Part shown: piece after piece, positions 56,042 to 64,000 of the stretch
How positions within the stretch are numbered: the first letter of the stretch is position 1
How the letters are laid out: each line of letters starts with the position of its first letter
Assembly: GCF_002205165.1 (NCBI RefSeq)
Contig: NZ_NIVS01000022.1
Coordinates: 62,001-126,000 of the forward strand
Direction of reading: 5' to 3'
Length of the DNA stretch: 64,000 bases
Source of the DNA: Stenotrophomonas maltophilia
GTDB lineage: Bacteria; Pseudomonadota; Gammaproteobacteria; Xanthomonadales; Xanthomonadaceae
Made by a program: the position numbers and the translations under genes
The notes under the pieces: model-generated
The model's input: only the letters and a program-made list of their open reading frames with translations
Databases searched by the model: none
Told to the model about the DNA's origin: nothing

Positions 56042-56713
56042 GTGCCCACCCCGCCTCATGCCAACGCTCCGGTCCCGCATCCGCCCTGGCGCGAGGCCAT
56101 GCTGTGGATGCTGCTGCTCGGCGCGATGTTCATCCATGGCTACAGCTGGACCAACCAATGGGCCGCCAGCCAGCCCCATAGCTACAGCCTGCACGGTCGC
56201 TGGGACGAGGCGATCCCGTTCTGGGCATGGACGATCTGGCCGTATCTGGCGCTGAATCTGCTGTACCCGCTGACGTTCTTCCTCTGCCCGACCCGGTCTG
56301 CGCTGCGCCGCCATGCCCTGGCCATCGCGCTGGTGCAGGCCGCCTGCATGTTCGCGTTCGTCTGCTGGCCAACCGGCAACGTGCGTGTCTTGCCGCAGAC
56401 GGAAGGCGCGAGCGGACTGCTGTTCGCCCAGCTACGCGCGTTCGAGGCGCCATTCAACATGGCGCCGTCGCTGCATGTCGCGGTGTTGGTGGTGGTCTGG
56501 CAGGCATGGCGCCGCTGGCTGCTGGCCGATACGGCGGCGTTGCGCTGGCTGTGGCATGGCGCCTGCGGCCTGATCCTGGTGTCGACGCTCACCACCTGGC
56601 AGCACGATCTGTTGGATGTGCTTGCCGGGCTGCTGGTCGGCGCGCTGGCGCTGTGGATCACGCGCTGCATACCAATGTCGCTGGGGCGCACCGCGAGCTC
56701 AAGGGCCCCGTAG
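56042..56713 (+). CDS. PAP2 superfamily membrane phosphatase
   Basis: The 223-residue protein has about six membrane helices and a PAP2-type active site: PSLHVAVLVVVWQAWRR (His of the second motif) and TWQHDLLDVLAGLLVG (third motif His and Asp). Such enzymes dephosphorylate lipid phosphates, for example undecaprenyl pyrophosphate, or transfer inositol phosphates. The start is GTG 56042; internal ATG 56099 is possible but would remove the first 19 residues. It diverges from the TOMM operon, sharing a short control region, and may or may not be functionally linked. Confidence 0.8.
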   Translation: MPTPPHANAPVPHPPWREAMLWMLLLGAMFIHGYSWTNQWAASQPHSYSLHGRWDEAIPFWAWTIWPYLALNLLYPLTFFLCPTRSALRRHALAIALVQAACMFAFVCWPTGNVRVLPQTEGASGLLFAQLRAFEAPFNMAPSLHVAVLVVVWQAWRRWLLADTAALRWLWHGACGLILVSTLTTWQHDLLDVLAGLLVGALALWITRCIPMSLGRTASSRAP

Positions 56714-56866
56714 CGACCGGTAGGCCCCTCGGCAAATGTCCCCCGGCCGCCGCTTCGCAGCGCCAGTGGTCTGGACACGCCCCGGCGCTCGACCTACTCG
56801 ACGCCTCGCCCGGAAAGGCTCAGAGGGCGCCTCTTGATTTCATGCAGAGGGGAGCAGGACAAAAAA

Positions 56867-56890
56867 AAGGCCAGCGCGAACGCTGGCCTT
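56867..56890 (-). terminator. rho-independent terminator of the nupC-rbsK operon
   Basis: Minus strand: AAGGCCAGCG, loop TTCG, CGCTGGCCTT followed by a run of six more T. Strong terminator 20 bases beyond the ribokinase stop. The rest of 56714-56866 shows no gene. Confidence 0.88.
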
Positions 56891-56910
56891 GGTATCCACA
56901 CCGGTGACGC

Positions 56911-57876
56911 TTACTTGTTCTCGGCATCACCCGGGGTGAAGTGCGGCATCGCCGCAGCGGCGCCTTCCTTCTCGGTCGAACGACCGGCGAACTGGTTGGC
57001 GAAACGCACGTGGCGGGCGAACGCCGCGTCCGGATCCTGCGCGATCGAGGCCACCAGCGCACCGTTGAACGCATCGCCGGCGCCGGTGGTGTCCAGCACC
57101 TGCACCTGCTCGGCACCCACGCGGTAGTACGGCTGGGTATCGCCACGCAGGTTCTCTTCGGCGTGCGACACGAACACACCCACCGAGCCCAGCGTCACCA
57201 CCACGGTGCCGTTGCCGACCAGCTTGCGGCACAGCGCATGCAGGCTGGCGCCATCCAGCGCGGCCACATCGTTGGCATCCACGCGCTCGCCGACGTGACG
57301 GCCGAGCAGGGCAGCGAACTCGGTCTCGTTCGGGGTCAGCACATCGGCCAGCTTGAGCAGGCCGATGCTGGACGGCGCATCGGCAGGCGCCACGTTGAGC
57401 ACGGTGGTGGCACCGGCCTCACGTGCGATCGCCAGCGCCGCTTCGATGGTTTCCACCGGCGATTCCAGCTGCGCCAGCACCACCTTGGCGCCGGCCAGCA
57501 GCGCGCGCTGCTGTTCGACGAAGTCCAGGCTCAGCGCGGCGTTGGCGCCCGGGCCGATCACGATGGTGTTGCGGCCGCGGCTGTCGACATAGATGCCACC
57601 GGTACCGGTCGGCTCGCTGCTGGCCTCGGCGGTCAGCGCGAAGCCGTCCTGCTCGGCCAGCCCACGGGCCATGGCACCGCCGGCGTCATCGCCCAGCGCG
57701 CACAGGAACGTGGTCGGCGCGCCGGCGCGGCGGGCGGCCACGGCCTGGTTGAAGCCCTTGCCGCCGGGACCGGTGCTGTAGCGGCCGGCAATGGTCGCGC
57801 CCGGGGCCGGGAGCGACTCACAACGCCAGACATGATCCACATTGAAGGAACCGATTACGACGACACTGCTACTCAT
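56911..57876 (-). CDS. rbsK: ribokinase (PfkB family)
   Basis: This 321-residue PfkB carbohydrate kinase starts VVVIGSFNVDHVWRCESLPAPG, has STGPGGKGFNQAVAARRAG (the substrate-binding GGKG), NETEF, and the C-terminal signature DTTGAGDAFNGALVA with catalytic Asp. It probably phosphorylates ribose released from nucleosides, since the preceding gene encodes a nucleoside transporter 26 bases away in the same direction. A nucleoside kinase activity is a plausible alternative. Confidence 0.85.
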   Translation of the reverse strand: MSSSVVVIGSFNVDHVWRCESLPAPGATIAGRYSTGPGGKGFNQAVAARRAGAPTTFLCALGDDAGGAMARGLAEQDGFALTAEASSEPTGTGGIYVDSRGRNTIVIGPGANAALSLDFVEQQRALLAGAKVVLAQLESPVETIEAALAIAREAGATTVLNVAPADAPSSIGLLKLADVLTPNETEFAALLGRHVGERVDANDVAALDGASLHALCRKLVGNGTVVVTLGSVGVFVSHAEENLRGDTQPYYRVGAEQVQVLDTTGAGDAFNGALVASIAQDPDAAFARHVRFANQFAGRSTEKEGAAAAMPHFTPGDAENK

Positions 57877-57902
57877 AAAGACTGTTTCTCAGGGAACGGA
57901 TA

Positions 57903-59201
57903 TCAGCTGAAATGCGTCAGCACGCCGGCGATGGTCGCCGTCATGAAGGTGGCAATGGTACCGCCGAGCACCGCGCGCAGGCCGAACTTGGCCAGATCGT
58001 GGCGACGCTCCGGCGCCAGGCCACCAATACCACCGATCTGGATCGCGATGGAGCTGAAGTTGGCAAAACCGCACAGCGCGTAGGTGGCGACCAGGCGGCC
58101 CTCGGCGGACAGCACCGTGCCGGGCACCTCGCCTCGGATGATCTTGGCCAGCTCCGAATACGCCACGAACTCGTTGATCACCACCTTCTGGCCGATCAGC
58201 GAGCCCACGGTGGTGGCATCGGCCCACGGGGTGCCGATCACCCAGGCGATCGGGGCCAGCAGGAAGCCGAACAGGGTGGACAGGTCGGTCGGGCGGCCGA
58301 TGAGCGAGGCCAGGCCGGTGACGTCGCCCAGCCAGGTCAGCGGAGCGTTGATCAGGGCGATCAGGGCGATAAAGGCCAGCAGCATCGCACCGATGTTCAG
58401 CGCCAGCTTGAGGCCGTCGCCGGCACCGGCAGCAGCGGCATCGATGATGTTGCTGGAGGTCTTCTCCACTTCCATCTTGACCGTACCGCGGGTCAGCGGG
58501 GTGCCGGTTTCAGGCACCAGCAGCTTGGCCACCACCAGGGTCGCCGGCGCCGCCATGATGCTCGCGGCCAGCAGATGCTTGGCATAGAAGGCCTGTTCGA
58601 CCGGATCGCCGGCACCGAGCATGCCCACGTACGCGGCCAGCACGCCGCCGGCGATGTGCGCCATGCCGCCGATCATCATGGTGATCAGTTCGGACTGGGT
58701 CATCTTGGCGATGTACGGACGCACCGTCAGCGGGGCTTCGGTCTGGCCGATGAAGACGCTGGCGCAGACGCTGGTGGTTTCAGCACCGGACACGCGCATG
58801 ATCTTGGTGATCGCCCAGGCCATGCCGCGCACGATCATCTGCATCACGTTGAGGTGGTACATGACCCCCATCAGCGCCGAGAAGAAGATGATGGTCGGCA
58901 GCACCTGGAAGGCGAAGATGAAACCGAACTGGCTGGTGTCCATCAGGCTGCCGAAGATGAAACCAGAGCCGGCATTGACGAACTCCAGGATCTTGACGAA
59001 GCCCTTGCCCAGCGCGTCGAACACATCACGGCCACCCGGGACCAGCAGCACCACCGCCGCGAAGGCGATCTGCAGTGCGATACCGGTGACCACCAGGCGC
59101 CAGTCGACAGCCCGCTTGTTGTTCGAGAACAACCAGGCAATGCCGATCAGCACTGCCAACCCGAACAGGCCGAAGCCAATCCTGCCCAAACCTTCGACCA
59201 T
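57903..59201 (-). CDS. nupC: NupC/CNT family nucleoside transporter
   Basis: This 432-residue inner-membrane symporter is of the concentrative nucleoside transporter family. It shows the features LGKGFVKILEFVNAGSGFIFGSLM, FFSALMGVMYHLNVMQMIVRGMAW, SVFIGQTEAPLTVRPYI (the G-Q-T-E-A-P substrate motif), and KVVINEFVAYSEL with the later YALCGFANFSSIAIQIGGIG. About ten membrane segments are expected. It imports nucleosides with H+ or Na+. It leads an operon with rbsK. Confidence 0.93.
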   Translation of the reverse strand: MVEGLGRIGFGLFGLAVLIGIAWLFSNNKRAVDWRLVVTGIALQIAFAAVVLLVPGGRDVFDALGKGFVKILEFVNAGSGFIFGSLMDTSQFGFIFAFQVLPTIIFFSALMGVMYHLNVMQMIVRGMAWAITKIMRVSGAETTSVCASVFIGQTEAPLTVRPYIAKMTQSELITMMIGGMAHIAGGVLAAYVGMLGAGDPVEQAFYAKHLLAASIMAAPATLVVAKLLVPETGTPLTRGTVKMEVEKTSSNIIDAAAAGAGDGLKLALNIGAMLLAFIALIALINAPLTWLGDVTGLASLIGRPTDLSTLFGFLLAPIAWVIGTPWADATTVGSLIGQKVVINEFVAYSELAKIIRGEVPGTVLSAEGRLVATYALCGFANFSSIAIQIGGIGGLAPERRHDLAKFGLRAVLGGTIATFMTATIAGVLTHFS

Positions 59202-59453
59202 GAGACTTCCCTTGGGGCGCCGCGAAAAACGGGAAGCCTAGAGCAGCGGCAGGGGCGGGGCAAGGAAAAGCAGCGTCTGCGAGGCGATCGGTCGTGATCG
59301 GGCCTGTATCGGCAAGGCACGGCCGCGGTTCCGCGCGGCGTGTCACGGGCTGTGAGACCGCCGCCACGGCAGGCCGCGCGGAACTGCGCCGCCGCGCTCT
59401 ACACTAACCGGCATCGATCCGGCCCGGTTGCGGGCCCGCAGCAGGAGAACCAC

Positions 59454-60422
59454 ATGCTCTATCGCCGTCTCGGCTCCACCGGCCTGAAGCTCTCGGCCCT
59501 GTCCTTCGGGGCCTGGGTGACCTTCGGCGACCAGATCGGCCGCGATGAGGCCCGCAAGCTGATCGCCACCGCCTGGGATGCCGGGGTCAATTTCTTCGAC
59601 AACGCCGAGGGCTATGCCCGCGGCCGCGCCGAGCAGGTGATGGGCGATGTGATCGCCGACCTGCGCCTGCCGCGCGATGGCTTCTGCGTCTCCAGCAAGG
59701 TGTTCTTCGGCGCCGTCGACGACCCGCGCCCGACCCAGCACGGGCTGTCGCGCAAGCATGTCACCGACGCCTGCCACGCCGCGCTCAAGCGCCTGCGGGT
59801 GGAGTATCTGGACCTTTACTATTGCCATCGCCCGGACCCGGATACCCCGATCGCCGAAACCGTGCAGGCCATGGATACCCTGATCCGCCAGGGCAAGGTG
59901 CTGTACTGGGGCACCTCGGAATGGTCGGCCGCGCAGATCCAGGAGGCGGTGGACATCGCCCGCGTGCGCAACCTGCATGCGCCTTCGATGGAGCAGCCGC
60001 AGTACAACCTGCTGCACCGCGAGCGGGTTGAGCGCGAGTACGCGCCGTTGTATGCGGAGGCCGGGCTCGGCACCACGATCTGGTCGCCACTGGCCTCGGG
60101 CCTGCTGACCGGCAAGTACAACGCCGGCATCGACCCGCAGTCGCGGCTGGGCCAGGAGCAGCTGGGCTGGCTGAAGGCGCAGGTGCTGGACGATGGCAGC
60201 GACCGCCTGGAGCGGGTCCGCCGCTACACCGCGCTGGCCGCGCAGCTGGGCGTCTCGCCGGCGCAGCTGGCGATCGCCTGGTGCCTGCGCAATCCCAACG
60301 TCTCCAGCGTGATCCTCGGCGCCAGCCGGGTCAGCCAGCTGGAAGAAAACCTGGGCGCGCTGGCGCTGTTCGAGCAGCTTGATGAGAGCGTCTGGCACCA
60401 GGTGGACGCGGTCTTTGCCTGA
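59454..60422 (+). CDS. aldo/keto reductase, potassium-channel beta-subunit-like
   Basis: This 322-residue NADPH-dependent reductase of the AKR6-like group starts LYRRLGSTGLKLSALSFGAWVTFG. The catalytic tetrad is D49 and Y54 (FFDNAEGYARGRAE), K82 (VSSKVFFG) and H125 (YYCHRPD). The C-terminal cofactor-binding part is LAIAWCLRNPNVSSVILGASRVSQLEEN. Bacterial homologues reduce aldehydes; the physiological substrate is unknown. ATG 59454 follows a GCAGGAGAACCAC ribosome binding site. Confidence 0.88.
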   Translation: MLYRRLGSTGLKLSALSFGAWVTFGDQIGRDEARKLIATAWDAGVNFFDNAEGYARGRAEQVMGDVIADLRLPRDGFCVSSKVFFGAVDDPRPTQHGLSRKHVTDACHAALKRLRVEYLDLYYCHRPDPDTPIAETVQAMDTLIRQGKVLYWGTSEWSAAQIQEAVDIARVRNLHAPSMEQPQYNLLHRERVEREYAPLYAEAGLGTTIWSPLASGLLTGKYNAGIDPQSRLGQEQLGWLKAQVLDDGSDRLERVRRYTALAAQLGVSPAQLAIAWCLRNPNVSSVILGASRVSQLEENLGALALFEQLDESVWHQVDAVFA

Positions 60423-60446
60423 GCCCGTCGGCGGGGATCTGCGGGA

Positions 60447-60463
60447 GCCGGCCAGTGGCCGGC
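60447..60463. repeat. degenerate REP-like hairpin
   Basis: GCCGGCC-AGT-GGCCGGC is a 7-bp stem like those of the SMAG elements, but the flanking tetranucleotide is GGGA rather than GTAG. It may also end the aldo/keto reductase transcript. Confidence 0.4.
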
Positions 60464-60522
60464 CCTGCCCATCACGGCATGACAGTGGAACAGGGATGCC
60501 GGGCGCCGGAAGATAGCGGCTG

Positions 60523-60564
60523 GCTGCCCGCTGCCCGCTGCCCGCTGCAGGCTGCAGGCTGCGC
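60523..60564 (+). repeat. heptanucleotide tandem repeat upstream of hemP
   Basis: Six consecutive 7-base units: GCTGCCC three times (60523, 60530, 60537), GCTGCAG twice (60544, 60551), and GCTGCGC (60558). It lies in the 301-base gap between the aldo/keto reductase gene and hemP, about 114 bases upstream of the Fur box. Copy number could vary between strains by slipped-strand mispairing. Confidence 0.75.
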
Positions 60565-60677
60565 TACGGCTCGGCGGCCCCGTCCATTCGCCCATTGCGA
60601 TTCACAATAACTATCGAAGATCCGCATTCGATCATTAATGCCATCTATCAAAGTGAGAATGGTTGTTGATTGTCAAC

Positions 60678-60692
60678 TGAGAATCATTATCA
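60678..60692 (+). promoter_or_regulatory. Fur box upstream of hemP
   Basis: TGAGAATCATTATCA matches 14 of 15 positions of the 7-1-7 Fur motif TGATAATnATTATCA. It lies 31 bases upstream of the hemP ATG, so iron repression of the operon is expected. A weaker TGAGAATGG-type half site occurs about 25 bases further upstream. Confidence 0.85.
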
Positions 60693-60723
60693 TTTGACTC
60701 GCCCCTCGCAACGAGTCCAGACG

Positions 60724-60921
60724 ATGAACACTCAAGCTGCTGTACTGCTGCGCCCCGAAACACTGACCCTGCGCGACCGCCCGGTCCGTGTGGTCCCGCC
60801 CGAAGAAGTGATCGACAGCGAAGCCCTGCTCAAGGGCCGCCGCGAAATCCTGATCCAGCACGGCGACCGCTTCTATCGCCTGCGTCATACCAGCAACGAC
60901 AAGCTGATCCTGACCAAGTAA
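60724..60921 (+). CDS. hemP: hemin uptake protein HemP
   Basis: HemP/HmuP is a short protein that accompanies heme-uptake operons and in some bacteria activates the heme receptor gene. The 65-residue product ends with the conserved SEALLKGRREILIQHG, then DRFYRLRHTSNDKLILTK. A Fur box lies directly upstream. ATG 60724 is chosen as the start (MNTQAAVLLRPET). It heads a probable operon with the next two genes. Confidence 0.9.
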   Translation: MNTQAAVLLRPETLTLRDRPVRVVPPEEVIDSEALLKGRREILIQHGDRFYRLRHTSNDKLILTK

Positions 60922-61030
60922 CCGCGCTGCCTCCCCCAGCTCTCTCCCCCTCGACACTCCGCCGTCGACTCCGGTCCGCGGCGTTGGTCGAGGGTCTCCC
61001 TTCGCAACCGCCGATTGCAGGTAGATCGCC

Positions 61031-61621
61031 ATGAGCCGCGCCCTCTCCGTCGGCCGCCCACCGGGCCGCCCTCCCATCGCTGGTCTGCCATCGGCTGCAC
61101 AGTTGGCTTCGCTGGGCACCGTGCTGTGCCTGTACCGTCCGGACAGCAGCGAGCTCGGTGGCTGGAAACATGCCGTCTCGGCCCACGCCTGCCAGGGCAT
61201 GGACAGCGAAGGCATCCGCGAAAGTCTGTGCTTCGTCGACGCCCGCGGCCGCTGCTGCTGGCGCCTGTACCTGCTGCCGGACAGCGATTTCCTTGCCTGG
61301 GATCGGCTGGTCTCCGCGTTCCCGGCGCGGCCCGAACCGGTCAACGACGCCGGCGTTGCCGAGCGCTTGTGGCGGCGCCTCGCCGTGCGCCTGGGCAACG
61401 ACGCCTGGCGCATGTGCGCCCTGCGCCTGCAGGTCGGCGAAGGCCGCGAACTTGCGGCCAGCCTGGCCTCGTTGTCGGCCTTGGGCGCCACCACCGCGCG
61501 CCGGATCGGCCACGTCGAAGGCGCCGAAGGCGAGCTCTGGGTAGACGACTGCTGCTGCGCCACCGCCGCCCGCCACGGCGGACCGTGGACGGCCGATGGC
61601 ATGCCGGTGATCCAGCTGTAA
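61031..61621 (+). CDS. heme-uptake-associated protein of unknown function
   Basis: This 196-residue soluble protein starts SRALSVGRPPGRPPIAGLP. It contains GRCCWRLYLLPDSDFLAWDRLV (about 74-95), a helical middle region and a late CCC cluster (DDCCCATAARHGG). Genes in this position behind hemP are often labelled hemin transport protein in Xanthomonadaceae, and that label rests mostly on context. The Cys cluster and several His could bind heme or metal, which is inference. It lies 109 bases after hemP. Confidence 0.55.
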   Translation: MSRALSVGRPPGRPPIAGLPSAAQLASLGTVLCLYRPDSSELGGWKHAVSAHACQGMDSEGIRESLCFVDARGRCCWRLYLLPDSDFLAWDRLVSAFPARPEPVNDAGVAERLWRRLAVRLGNDAWRMCALRLQVGEGRELAASLASLSALGATTARRIGHVEGAEGELWVDDCCCATAARHGGPWTADGMPVIQL

Positions 61622-61688
61622 TCTGAAACGACGGGACGGCCCGGCGCCGAGGCGGGCCAGCTGACCGCAGCACGCACAAGGACGCCTG

Positions 61689-62630
61689 ATGACGCACTCC
61701 CTCGCTCTCGCCGGGCTGCTGCTCGCGCTCACCGCCAGCGCGCACGCCGCGCCGGCCGATCCCGCGCGTGACCGCGCCAGCATCCTGGCCATGCAGGGCC
61801 AATACACGGTCGATTTCGCCTTCGACGAAACCGTACTGCTCAAGCCCGGCTACGAACGCGCTCCGGCCGTGCGTACCGGCGGCAACGAGGTGGTGATCGT
61901 GGTCGAAGACAGCCCGGCGCGGATCGTGCTCCAGCACCTGCTGGTCGACCCGAAGAGCGGCCACGTGACCAAGCACTGGCGCCAGGACTGGGTGTTTCAG
62001 GCGCCGACCCGGTTCGAATTCAGCGCCGAGCAGACCTGGCAGGTCCGCGCGGTTCCCGCAGCGCTCACCACCGGCGCGTGGACCCAATGCGTGTATGAAG
62101 TCAGCGACGCACCGCGCTACTGCGGTACCGGCGCCTGGACCTACGACAACGGCATCGCCGAATGGACCAGCGATCTCAGCTGGCGCCCGCTGCCACGCCG
62201 CGAATACACCCGCCGCAGCGACTACAACGCCCTGGCCGTGATCAACCGCCACACGCTCACGCCCAACGGCTGGACCCACGAGCAGTTCAACACCAAGATC
62301 CAGCGCAACCGCGACGGCAGCCAGACACCGATCGCGCGCGAGTTCGGCTTCAACGATTACAGCCGCACCACCGAGGTGGATTTCACCCCGGCCTACGCCT
62401 ACTGGACCGCCACCGCAGGCTACTGGGCCAGGGTGCGCCAACGCTGGAGCAGCGTCCTCGACCAAGCACCGGGGGTGCATCTCAACACCAAGCCCGACGG
62501 GATGGCCATGATCATCCCGCTGTTCACCCAGGCGCAGGCGATCCAGGACGGCAAGCAGGTCCAGGATGCCGAGATCGACGTGGTGTTCAAGCAGTGGGTG
62601 GAACAGGCCCCGGCCGACACCCGGCGCTGA
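61689..62630 (+). CDS. DUF6607 family secreted protein
   Basis: This 313-residue protein has a signal peptide (LALAGLLLALTASAHA, cleavage near residue 20). The mature part shows the DUF6607 pattern: ILAMQGQYTVDFAFDETV, VIVVEDSPARIVLQHLLVD, HWRQDWVFQAPTRFEFS, YCGTGAWTYDNGIAEWTSDLSWRPLPRREYTRR and NRHTLTPNGWTHEQFNTK. It is probably periplasmic or outer-membrane associated with unknown function. It sits 67 bases after the previous gene in the presumed Fur-controlled heme operon, which suggests a role in heme or iron use. Confidence 0.7.
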   Translation: MTHSLALAGLLLALTASAHAAPADPARDRASILAMQGQYTVDFAFDETVLLKPGYERAPAVRTGGNEVVIVVEDSPARIVLQHLLVDPKSGHVTKHWRQDWVFQAPTRFEFSAEQTWQVRAVPAALTTGAWTQCVYEVSDAPRYCGTGAWTYDNGIAEWTSDLSWRPLPRREYTRRSDYNALAVINRHTLTPNGWTHEQFNTKIQRNRDGSQTPIAREFGFNDYSRTTEVDFTPAYAYWTATAGYWARVRQRWSSVLDQAPGVHLNTKPDGMAMIIPLFTQAQAIQDGKQVQDAEIDVVFKQWVEQAPADTRR

Positions 62631-62698
62631 TCCAGCCGCGACCGTGCGAACGGTGCAGATAGGACACGGCCAGTGGCGACCGGAATGAAGACGTCAGC

Positions 62699-63052
62699 TC
62701 ATTCCTTGAACATCAGGAACGCCGCCACCAGGATCAACCCGAACGCGGCCCAGTGATTCCACTTCAGCGGCTGATCCAGATAGAACGCCGAGAATGCCGC
62801 GAACACCACCAGCGTGATCACCTCCTGCATGCCTTTGAGCTGCGGCGCCGAATACACCGCACTGCCCAACCGGTTGCCCGGCACCTGCAGGCAGTATTCG
62901 AAAAACGCGATACCCCAGCTGACCAGGATCACCGTGATCAACGGCGCGCTCTTGTACTTCAGATGCCCATACCAGGCGAAGGTCATGAAGATGTTGCTGC
63001 CCAGCAGCAGCAACACGGGATACAGATAGGCAGTGAACGGGGTGCCGGGCAT
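62699..63052 (-). CDS. DMT family protein (DUF486)
   Basis: This 117-residue inner-membrane protein has four predicted helices, a half-size member of the drug/metabolite transporter superfamily (DUF486). Characteristic stretches are LLLLGSNIFMTFAWYGHLK near the N-terminus, WGIAFFEYCLQVPGNRLG, APQLKGMQEVITLVVFAAFSAFYL and the C-terminal WNHWAAFGLILVAAFLMF. No substrate is known. Confidence 0.8.
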   Translation of the reverse strand: MPGTPFTAYLYPVLLLLGSNIFMTFAWYGHLKYKSAPLITVILVSWGIAFFEYCLQVPGNRLGSAVYSAPQLKGMQEVITLVVFAAFSAFYLDQPLKWNHWAAFGLILVAAFLMFKE

Positions 63053-63124
63053 CCGGGCGATCTCAGGGGGCAGGGGCGTGCAGCATACCGAGGCACACCC
63101 CGTTCCCGTGTCATCGCCGCGTGC

Positions 63125-64000
63125 TCATGCCTCCCGCAGCGCCAGCGCCGGCGGCGTATGCAGAATCCGGCGCGTGCCCCACCAGCCGGCCAGCATGCTC
63201 AACAGCACGCCCAGGCCACCGCCGACCAGCAGCGGCCCCCACGGCGGACTCAGCGTCAATTCGAACACATGCCGCGCCACCACGCTGCCCAGCAGCGCGG
63301 CGGTACCCACCGCCAGCAGCCCCGACAACAGGCCCAGCGCCCCGAACTCGACCAGCACCGCGCCCCGCAGCTGGCTGCGCGTGGCCCCCAGCGTGCGCAG
63401 CACCGCACTGTCATAGCGGCGCTCACCGGCCGTGGCCTGCAGCGCTGCCAGCAGCACCAGCAGCCCGGCCAGCAGACTGAAGCCCATCACCAGCTGCACC
63501 GCTTGGCTCACCCGATCCACCACTTCGCGCACCCGCTCCAGGATCCCATCGATATCCAACAGCGAAATGTTCGGGTACTCCCGGGTCAGCCCGGCCAGCG
63601 CCGGCGCCTGCGCGCGCGGCAGATGGAAGGCCGTGATCAGGTTGTACGGGGCATCGGCCACCGCGCCCTCGTTGAGCAGCAGGAAGAAATTGACCCGGAA
63701 CGAATCCCAGTCCGCCTTGCGGATGCTGGTGATCGTGAAGCTGCGCTCCTGGTCGCCCATCTGCAGGGTCACCGTGTCGCCCAGCGTCATCCCGTAGCGT
63801 TCGGCCCAGCCCTGTTCGATCGAGGCTTCCGCCGCGGTACTGCCGGCCTTCCAGAAGGTGCCGCTGAGCAGTGTGTTGGCCGGCGGGAAATCATGCCGCC
63901 ACGAAAAGTTGACCGGCCGGTTGGCATCGTCGTCTTCGTTGCTGTTGTCCTCGCGCGCCTGCCGCTGCGGCGGACGGTCGTTGACCGCCAGCAGGCGACC
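63125..64000 (-). CDS. ABC transporter permease, FtsX family (C-terminal part, cut by window edge)
   Basis: The frame stays open to the window edge, so only the C-terminal 291 residues are visible. It contains a MacB-like periplasmic stretch (SIEQGWAERYGMTLGDTVTLQMGDQERSFTI is split here by its Met) and NLITAFHLPRAQAPALAGL. After it come four hydrophobic segments of the FtsX domain, including VQLVMGFSLLAGLLVLLAALQA, AVLVEFGALGLLSGLLAVGTAALLG and the final GPLLVGGGLGVLLSMLAGWWGT. YbbP-type permeases of this layout are about 830 residues. Its ABC ATPase should lie beyond the window. Confidence 0.8.
   Translation of the reverse strand, partial: GRLLAVNDRPPQRQAREDNSNEDDDANRPVNFSWRHDFPPANTLLSGTFWKAGSTAAEASIEQGWAERYGMTLGDTVTLQMGDQERSFTITSIRKADWDSFRVNFFLLLNEGAVADAPYNLITAFHLPRAQAPALAGLTREYPNISLLDIDGILERVREVVDRVSQAVQLVMGFSLLAGLLVLLAALQATAGERRYDSAVLRTLGATRSQLRGAVLVEFGALGLLSGLLAVGTAALLGSVVARHVFELTLSPPWGPLLVGGGLGVLLSMLAGWWGTRRILHTPPALALREA

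Noticed and set aside
60523..60564. A CRISPR-like array
   Set aside because: The units are 7 bases with no spacers; it is a simple tandem repeat.

Overview
The window looks like part of a Stenotrophomonas-type chromosome (Xanthomonadaceae, Gammaproteobacteria). The evidence is the high-GC coding sequence, the intact division and cell wall (dcw) cluster without murD, and several short palindromic repeats beginning GTAG that resemble the SMAG/REP elements of Stenotrophomonas maltophilia. The genus is an inference and was not tested by a database search.

Layout. 1-7.3 kb: nusB and thiL; a leftward block with a penicillin-binding-protein activator lipoprotein, yraN and a GlcD-like FAD oxidase; rsmI; the RNase P RNA gene rnpB; and an NRDE-family gene. 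7.4-24.6 kb: the dcw cluster mraZ-rsmH-ftsL-ftsI-murE-murF-mraY-ftsW-murG-murC-ddl-ftsQ-ftsA-ftsZ-lpxC. Nearly every junction overlaps by ATGA, so most of it probably acts as one translationally coupled unit. Only the ftsA-ftsZ and ftsZ-lpxC gaps leave room for regulation. 24.6-32 kb: dciA divergent from an M23 peptidase, secA, a Nudix-ThiE fusion and metF. 32-38.4 kb: accessory and poorly characterised genes, including an alpha/beta hydrolase-LytS kinase-LytTR regulator operon. 38.4-47.6 kb: the methyl-cycle genes ahcY (behind an SAH riboswitch) and metK, a secreted S9 peptidase, ppc and a thioesterase, with REP elements between them. 47.9-52.2 kb: an LpxH-like phosphoesterase, two membrane proteins, a methyltransferase and dusB.

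52.4-56.0 kb holds the most notable system. It is a leftward four-gene operon with the hallmarks of thiazole/oxazole-modified peptide (TOMM) biosynthesis: an E1-like/leader-binding protein with two CxxC pairs, a YcaO cyclodehydratase ending in PxPxP, a SagB/ThcOx-type dehydrogenase, and a candidate substrate. The candidate substrate is unusual because its Ser/Thr/Cys-rich segment lies at the N-terminus of a predicted multi-pass membrane protein. No transporter or protease gene accompanies the operon.

56-64 kb: a divergent PAP2 phosphatase, a nucleoside transporter-ribokinase pair, an aldo/keto reductase, a Fur-box-preceded hemP operon, a DUF486 membrane protein, and the C-terminal part of an FtsX-type ABC permease cut by the window edge. 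No tRNA, rRNA, CRISPR array, prophage or complete insertion sequence was recognised.
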